A stretch of 64,000 nucleotides of DNA, from contig NZ_JAFMZO010000001.1 in assembly GCF_024436395.1 (NCBI RefSeq), forward strand, positions 1,000,181 through 1,064,180, written 5' to 3'. Source of the stretch: Paradesertivirga mongoliensis. Its GTDB lineage: Bacteria; Bacteroidota; Bacteroidia; Sphingobacteriales; Sphingobacteriaceae. Below, one piece after another: positions 59,396 through 64,000 of this stretch. A model generated the notes under the pieces. The model had not been told where the DNA came from. It was given only the letters and a program-made list of their open reading frames with translations, and searched no databases. The stretch's first letter is position 1; each line of letters opens with the position of its first letter. The translations under genes and the position numbers were made by a program.

Positions 59396-60456
59396 TGACT
59401 GAAACGCTCGCAGAAGAAAGTATTGAGTTACTGAAACGGTTAATTTCTATTCCTTCCATTAGCAGGGAAGAGAATAAAACCGCGGATACAATTGAGCTTT
59501 TCTTCAATGAGTGTGGCCTTAATCCCAAGAGAAGTCAGAACAATATCTGGAGCGTTAACCAGTTTTACGACGCTTCAAAGCCAACGATCCTTTTAAACTC
59601 CCACCACGATACCGTAAAGCCGAATCCCGGTTACACTCGGGACCCTTTTTCGCCTGATGTTGAAGATGGGAAGTTATATGGATTGGGAAGTAATGATGCA
59701 GGTGGCTGTTTAGTATCGCTGATTGCAACCTTCCGATACTTTTATAACCAGCCAGATCTTAAATATAACCTTTGTGTTGCTGCAACAGCAGAGGAAGAGA
59801 TCTCCGGAAAAAACGGCATTGAATCTCTGGTACCTGAGCTGGGTCCTCTGGATTTTGCTATAGTGGGGGAGCCAACATTGATGGATCTTGCTATCGCAGA
59901 AAGAGGCTTAATGGTTCTTGATTGTGTCTCACATGGAAAAGCTGGCCATGCTGCCCGGGAAGAAGGAGAGAATGCCATTTATAAGGCCTTAAAAGATATT
60001 GAATGGTTCAGGATGTTTAAGTTTCCGAAGGAATCGGAAGTTTTTGGTCCTTTGAAAATGTCAGTTACCGTAATTAATGCGGGTTCGCAACATAACGTGG
60101 TACCAGCAAAATGTGATTTTGTGGTTGACGTTCGCGTAACAGACACTTACCGGAACGAGGAAGTAGTTGAAATTATAAAACAACACGTTGAATGTGAAGT
60201 AACTCCACGTTCAACCAGATTAAAGCCTTCGTCGATCAGTAAAGATCATCCTTTTGTTCAGGCAGGATTAGCTCTGGGAAGAAAAACATACGGCTCACCC
60301 ACAACAAGTGATCAGGCGCTGTTAGATATCACATCAGTAAAGATTGGCCCTGGTGACAGCGCCCGTTCACATATGGCTGATGAATTTATTTATATTAATG
60401 AAATCCATAAAGGAATTGAGTTGTACATTGCGATGCTCGAAGAGCTGCTAAAGTAA
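59395..60456 (+). CDS. argE: N-acylornithine/N-acylcitrulline deacylase (M20 family)
   Basis: A 353-residue M20 zinc hydrolase: ILLNSHHDTVKPNPGYTRDP (His, Asp ligands), GLGSNDAGGCLVSLIATFRY, and AATAEEEISGKNGIESLVP with the catalytic Glu-Glu. It removes the acyl group, in this pathway probably from N-acylcitrulline formed by ArgF'. The start overlaps the proC stop (TAATG). Confidence 0.92.
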   Translation: MTETLAEESIELLKRLISIPSISREENKTADTIELFFNECGLNPKRSQNNIWSVNQFYDASKPTILLNSHHDTVKPNPGYTRDPFSPDVEDGKLYGLGSNDAGGCLVSLIATFRYFYNQPDLKYNLCVAATAEEEISGKNGIESLVPELGPLDFAIVGEPTLMDLAIAERGLMVLDCVSHGKAGHAAREEGENAIYKALKDIEWFRMFKFPKESEVFGPLKMSVTVINAGSQHNVVPAKCDFVVDVRVTDTYRNEEVVEIIKQHVECEVTPRSTRLKPSSISKDHPFVQAGLALGRKTYGSPTTSDQALLDITSVKIGPGDSARSHMADEFIYINEIHKGIELYIAMLEELLK

Positions 60457-60477
60457 GCTCATCAAATACTATTTATA

Positions 60478-61809
60478 ATGAAGTTGTGGCAAAAAGATAA
60501 GCAAGTAGAAAAGTCCGTAGAAACCTTTACGGTAGGAAAAGATCGTGAGCTCGATGCCGAGATGGCGGCTTTCGATGTTCTTGGTTCCCTTGCTCATACC
60601 CGTATGCTTGAAAGCATAAATTTACTTAGTAAAGAAGATCTGGATACCGTTCAAAAGGAGCTGAAAAATATCTATAATGAAATTGCTGCCGGCGAATTTA
60701 CCATCGAAGATGGGGTCGAAGACGTTCATTCACAGGTAGAATTACTGTTAACTCAACGCATTGGCGAAGCCGGCAAAAAAATCCATAGCGGCCGGTCGCG
60801 TAACGACCAGGTGCTGGTAGACTTGAAACTATATTTCCGTAGCCAGATTCAGCGCACAGTCGAAAATACTGAAGCATTATTTCGGCAATTGATCACACTT
60901 AGCGAGGAGCACAAGAACAAGCTGCTTCCGGGATATACGCATCTCCAAATTGCCATGCCTTCGTCCTTCGGATTATGGTTCGGCGCTTATGCCGAAAGTT
61001 TGGTGGATGATTTAGAGTTGATGCTTGCTGCATGGAAAGTGTGCAATAAAAACCCTTTAGGGTCAGCAGCGGGATATGGTTCGTCATTTCCGTTGAACCG
61101 TACCATGACTACGGAATTGTTAGGCTTCGACTCATTAAACTACAATGTTGTTTACGCCCAAATGGGACGTGGAAAAACCGAACGCATCCTGGCGCAGGCA
61201 ATGTCGTCCATAGCGGCAACTCTTGCAAAGCTTTCCATGGACGTAACATTATTCATCAATCAAAACTTCGCATTTATCAGTTTCCCAGATGAACTGACCA
61301 CAGGTTCGAGCATTATGCCTCACAAAAAAAATCCTGATGTTTTCGAACTGATGCGTTCACGTTGCAATAAAATTCAGGCTTTGCCAAACGAAATTGCCTT
61401 GATGACAACAAACCTTCCTTCAGGTTATCACCGAGATTTACAGTTGCTTAAGGAGAACCTTTTCCCGGCTTTTCAATCTTTAAATGAATGTTTGGAGATG
61501 GCTGTATTTATGCTTCAAAATATCTCTGTTAAGGATGATATCCTGAAGGATGAAAAGTACCTCTATCTTTTCAGTGTAGAGGCAGTAAACGAAGAAGTTT
61601 TAAAAGGTGTTCCTTTCCGGGAAGCATACAAAAAGGTTGGTCTGGAGATCGAAAAAGGAGAGTTTAAAGCTCCGGAAAAAGTACAGCATACACACGAAGG
61701 AAGTATCGGAAATCTTTGCAATAAAGAGATTGGTGCTGCTTTTCAATCCACGTTAAGTTCTTTTAATTTTAATAAAGTAGAGCAAGCCATTCAACAGCTT
61801 GTTTCATAA
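60478..61809 (+). CDS. argH: Argininosuccinate lyase
   Basis: A 443-residue lyase releasing arginine and fumarate. Motifs: IHSGRSRNDQVLVDLKLYFR, LPGYTHLQIAMPSSFGLWFG and the fumarase-family signature GSSIMPHKKNPDVFELMR. It completes the pathway. It is 21 bp after argE. Confidence 0.97.
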   Translation: MKLWQKDKQVEKSVETFTVGKDRELDAEMAAFDVLGSLAHTRMLESINLLSKEDLDTVQKELKNIYNEIAAGEFTIEDGVEDVHSQVELLLTQRIGEAGKKIHSGRSRNDQVLVDLKLYFRSQIQRTVENTEALFRQLITLSEEHKNKLLPGYTHLQIAMPSSFGLWFGAYAESLVDDLELMLAAWKVCNKNPLGSAAGYGSSFPLNRTMTTELLGFDSLNYNVVYAQMGRGKTERILAQAMSSIAATLAKLSMDVTLFINQNFAFISFPDELTTGSSIMPHKKNPDVFELMRSRCNKIQALPNEIALMTTNLPSGYHRDLQLLKENLFPAFQSLNECLEMAVFMLQNISVKDDILKDEKYLYLFSVEAVNEEVLKGVPFREAYKKVGLEIEKGEFKAPEKVQHTHEGSIGNLCNKEIGAAFQSTLSSFNFNKVEQAIQQLVS

Positions 61810-61818
61810 TATAACACC

Positions 61819-63075
61819 ATGTCAGTATCGCGTTTAGCACAAAATCTTAGAGGGTCTGAAATTATAAAGATTGCAGGCGAAATAAATGAGTTAAAGAAAC
61901 AGGGACAAAATATCGTCAACTTAACCATTGGCGACTTTGACGCTAATATATATTCTATTCCGGAAGAGCTTCAGCAAGGAATTGTTGAGGCATACGCTGC
62001 TCATCAAACCAATTACCCTCCCGCAGATGGAATGTTGAATCTCCGGGAAAGCGTAAGCGGCTTTTTAAAAGAAGAGCTGGGATTGAGTTATGCAAGCAAT
62101 GAAATATTAATTTCGAGCGGTTCAAGGCCTATTATATATGCCACATACCTGGCTTTAATAGATCCGGGAGATAAGGTGTTGTTTCCTGCTCCGTCATGGA
62201 ACAACAACCATTATTGTGATCTAACCAGTGCGAATGGTGTCGCAATTCCAACCAGGGCCGAAAATAATTTTATGCCTACGGCCGATGATCTGCGCCCCCA
62301 TATTTCCGGCGCAGCCATGCTGGCTTTATGCTCCCCGCTAAATCCTACCGGAACTATGTTTTCCAAGAAAGATTTAGAAGCGATCTGCGACTTGGTTCTG
62401 GAAGAAAACCGCAGTAGAAAGGCTGGTGAAAAGCCGCTCTATATTCTGTACGATCAGATTTATTCCATGTTAACTTTCGGCGAGCATCAGCACCACGATC
62501 CTGTTACTCTGCGGCCAGAGATAAGAGACTATGTGGTGTATGTCGACGGAGCTTCAAAATGCTTTGCCGCCACCGGAGTCCGCGTTGGCTGGGGTTTTGG
62601 TCCAGGCAATGTAATCGAAAAAATGCGCTCTATTGTGGGGCACATGGGTGCCTGGGCTCCAAAGGCCGAGCAAGTGGCTATGGCCGAGTATCTGAAAAAG
62701 AAAACGGCGGTGGCAGATTTTTTAGGCAACTTCAAACAAAGAGTTACCCAAAGCCTTGATGCGCTTCATAAAGGTTTTCAGCACTTAAAAGCCGAAGGAT
62801 TCGATGTGGATTCTATTGAGCCTATGGGCGCTATCTATCTTACTTTAAAACTCAATTATTCCGGCAAAACTACTCCCGATGGAAAAGTTCTGAATAACAG
62901 TAACGACATCAATTTCTATTTAATAAAAGAGGCTAAAGTTGCGCTTGTTCCCTTTTCATCATTTGGTACCGGCCCCGAAGTGAACTGGTTCAGAGCGTCT
63001 GTTGGGGCTTGTTCCTCCGAAGAGATTGCAGCAATGATTCCTCGCGTAAAAGAGGCTCTGAGCAAGCTGAAATAA
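61819..63075 (+). CDS. PLP-dependent aminotransferase, class I/II (aspartate-type)
   Basis: A 418-residue fold-type I aminotransferase: LTIGDFDANIYSIPEELQQG, LALCSPLNPTGTMFSKKDLE, ILYDQIYSMLTFG, and the PLP lysine in VYVDGASKCFAATGVRVGWG. The final arginine region reads VNWFRASVGACSSEE. It could transaminate aspartate/glutamate. Following argH by 9 bp and closed by a terminator, it is probably the last gene of the operon; a link to arginine (supplying aspartate to ArgG) is inference. Confidence 0.9.
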   Translation: MSVSRLAQNLRGSEIIKIAGEINELKKQGQNIVNLTIGDFDANIYSIPEELQQGIVEAYAAHQTNYPPADGMLNLRESVSGFLKEELGLSYASNEILISSGSRPIIYATYLALIDPGDKVLFPAPSWNNNHYCDLTSANGVAIPTRAENNFMPTADDLRPHISGAAMLALCSPLNPTGTMFSKKDLEAICDLVLEENRSRKAGEKPLYILYDQIYSMLTFGEHQHHDPVTLRPEIRDYVVYVDGASKCFAATGVRVGWGFGPGNVIEKMRSIVGHMGAWAPKAEQVAMAEYLKKKTAVADFLGNFKQRVTQSLDALHKGFQHLKAEGFDVDSIEPMGAIYLTLKLNYSGKTTPDGKVLNNSNDINFYLIKEAKVALVPFSSFGTGPEVNWFRASVGACSSEEIAAMIPRVKEALSKLK

Positions 63076-63088
63076 ATTCAGTTCCAAG

Positions 63089-63117
63089 CTTTCCAAAAGC
63101 TCTAAGCTTTTGGAAAG
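63089..63117 (+). terminator. Hairpin terminator at the end of the arginine operon
   Basis: CTTTCCAAAAGCT and AGCTTTTGGAAAG form a perfect 13-bp stem with a 3-nt loop, 13 bp after the aminotransferase stop. The T tail is weak (TTGTTAG), so it may be partly a processing hairpin. Confidence 0.7.
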
Positions 63118-63120
63118 TTG

Positions 63121-63340
63121 TTAGATAGACTCTTTTGAAAACGTCGGCCGGCATTTCATCGCTTCGTGCAGCCCCGTTTTTCGTTGCAAGTCCGCCCTTT
63201 CGCTCTGCCCAATTCGGCGGGCTTTACACTGCAACCGGGTTTAACGGGTCCTTTTTCTTTTTCATCGCTTCCAGACTCCGTCGCATCCTTCAGGATACAA
63301 ACTTTCGGGTATTTTTTGTGTTTAAATATTAAGGCTTTTA
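63121..63340. repeat. GC-rich imperfect inverted-repeat element
   Basis: Left arm 63172-63197 (CCCCGTTTTTCGTTGCAAGT, then CCGCCC) pairs imperfectly with right arm 63216-63247 (GGCGGGCTTTACACTGCAAC, then CGGGTTTAACGGG). The block is more GC-rich than its surroundings and contains frames of low plausibility on the forward strand. It looks like a dispersed intergenic repeat or MITE-like remnant. No gene is supported in this 290-bp gap. Confidence 0.5.
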
Positions 63341-63367
63341 ATTTAAAAACAAGTCAACCCTCAAAAC

Positions 63368-63586
63368 ATGAAAGTTATAAAGTTTTACTATGGTCTGCTA
63401 ATCTTGCCTGTGGCATTAATACTAAGCTCCTGCTCTAATAATTCCGCCAAGGCAGATGACCCTAAAGTATTAGTAATGGACTCCATTTCGACCGAACTGG
63501 AGAGTACAAACAAGGAGCTGGATGAAAAGACCTCAAAATTAGAGGAATCTTTAAAGAAAGCTGAAGAATTAGAAACCAAGAAATAA
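63368..63586 (+). CDS. Small lipoprotein with coiled coil (72 aa)
   Basis: A 72-residue protein with a lipoprotein signal (MKVIKFYYGLLILPVALILS, then SC; lipid Cys at residue 22) and a strongly charged alpha-helical tail (ELESTNKELDEKTSKLEESL) that predicts a coiled coil. This resembles small outer-membrane lipoproteins of Lpp type in general build, not in sequence. It overlaps no other gene and ends 1 bp before the next ATG. Confidence 0.75.
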   Translation: MKVIKFYYGLLILPVALILSSCSNNSAKADDPKVLVMDSISTELESTNKELDEKTSKLEESLKKAEELETKK

Positions 63587-63587
63587 T

Positions 63588-64000
63588 ATGGAAGCGAAAA
63601 ATATTTTGAAGATCGCCATGCTTCCGCTTGTACTATGTGCAATCATGGCGTTTACCAGTTTCCCTCCCCAGGGGAAGGGAAACAACGAGGACAAGGGAAA
63701 TAAATCTCAAGGGCAATCGCAGGATAAAGGACACGGAAAAAGCGATCAGGGGCAAAAAGGTAACAAGTCCGAAACAGACCGTAGTCAGTCGCCACGCAAA
63801 GGCCATTCAAATGCAGATAATCCTGGCAACAGAAATAACTCGCGCGCTGAGGCGGACAACCGCGACAGTCGCGGAAATAGCGACAACAGGGGTAAGGTCG
63901 GGAATGACAACGGAAATAGCCGCGGCAAGGCTAATGGGAATGACGCGGGATTTAATCGTGGAAATGGCAACTCAAATGCCGACTTCAAATCTCGTGGCAA
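63588..64000 (+). CDS. Secreted Asn/Gly/Lys-rich low-complexity protein (cut by window end)
   Basis: The frame from the ATG at 63588 runs to the window end without a stop (137 codons). A hydrophobic start (MEAKNILKIAMLPLVLCAIM) is followed by a repetitive, very hydrophilic region rich in Asn, Gly, Lys, Arg, Asp and Ser (KGNNEDKGNKSQGQSQDKGH; NRDSRGNSDNRGKVGNDNGN). It looks like a disordered secreted or surface protein. The C-terminal part is unknown. A reverse frame over the same DNA is a shadow of the repeat. Confidence 0.7.
   Translation, partial: MEAKNILKIAMLPLVLCAIMAFTSFPPQGKGNNEDKGNKSQGQSQDKGHGKSDQGQKGNKSETDRSQSPRKGHSNADNPGNRNNSRAEADNRDSRGNSDNRGKVGNDNGNSRGKANGNDAGFNRGNGNSNADFKSRG

Noticed and set aside
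63785..64000. Reverse open frame of 71 codons rich in Leu/Phe/Pro
   Set aside because: It is the shadow of the repetitive Asn/Gly-rich forward gene; low-complexity DNA keeps several frames open.
1..64000. CRISPR arrays, rRNA or tRNA genes, intact insertion sequences
   Set aside because: Looked for regular spaced repeats, cloverleaf patterns and transposase motifs throughout; none was found.

Overview
The window looks like a chromosomal segment of a Bacteroidota bacterium, most likely Sphingobacteriaceae (Pedobacter/Mucilaginibacter-like). Supporting signs are Bacteroidota-type promoters (TAnnTTTG -7 element with TTG/TTTG at -33), few Shine-Dalgarno sites, DUF4270 and TlpA-like lipoproteins, a long acidic tail on ribosomal protein S16, a COX24-type mini ribosomal protein, and an arginine cluster with a transcarbamylase of the acyl-ornithine type. 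No rRNA, tRNA, CRISPR array, prophage or intact insertion sequence was found. Almost everything is core chromosome.

Layout. 1-5.6 kb: edge of a surface protein gene, NifU-like and Mrp Fe-S proteins, an AsmA-like/GT51 fusion, hpt, psd and a small Cys-rich secreted protein. 5.7-9.5 kb: the ribosomal set rplS, trmD, rimM, rpsP, interrupted between trmD and rplS by two small HTH-like genes and a degenerate histidine-kinase-like gene. 9.7-11.1 kb: a PAS sensor that ends after its DHp domain. 11-17.2 kb: a tight reverse run birA-dsbD-pfkA-M2 peptidase-gmhA. 17.2-20.5 kb: rsfS, ftsH, a LUD protein. 20.8-25.7 kb: infB-nusA-rimP behind a promoter with a terminator-like hairpin at the mRNA 5' end. 25.8-30.4 kb: holin-like protein, TlpA lipoprotein, acyl-CoA dehydrogenase, heptose adenylyltransferase, panD, panC. 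30.5-34.7 kb: GT5-like protein, DUF4270 lipoprotein, glmS. 34.8-36.6 kb: oxyR, a 56-aa lipoprotein, sodA. 36.6-41.6 kb: tadA-like, csaA-like, rlmI-like, terC with a structured leader, pnuC and NR kinase, a lipoprotein. 41.6-45.7 kb: TonB-like protein and carB lacking its allosteric domain. 45.7-51.9 kb: radA, rng, COX24-like mini protein, TPR protein, HU, mutY, ssb. 52-63.1 kb: a complete arginine operon (GNAT, argG, argC, four-helix-bundle insert, argD, argF', argB, proC, argE, argH, aminotransferase). 63.1-64 kb: a GC-rich inverted-repeat element and two secreted protein genes, the last cut by the window edge.

Most interesting: (1) the arginine operon has a promoter, a 44-codon reading frame rich in Arg codons towards its end (tandem CGA, stop codon inside a hairpin) and two terminator-like hairpins before the first gene. 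This is the architecture of ribosome-mediated attenuation by arginine. (2) The four-helix-bundle gene between argC and argD is bracketed by inverted repeats, and an 'empty' copy of the same repeat pair lies between argD and argF'. (3) The terC leader holds a well-formed H-type pseudoknot, alternative stems and a terminator, like a riboswitch. (4) argF' carries Val at the position that sets acetyl- versus succinyl-ornithine specificity, predicting a succinylated pathway. All are read from sequence by eye; no search or folding program was run.
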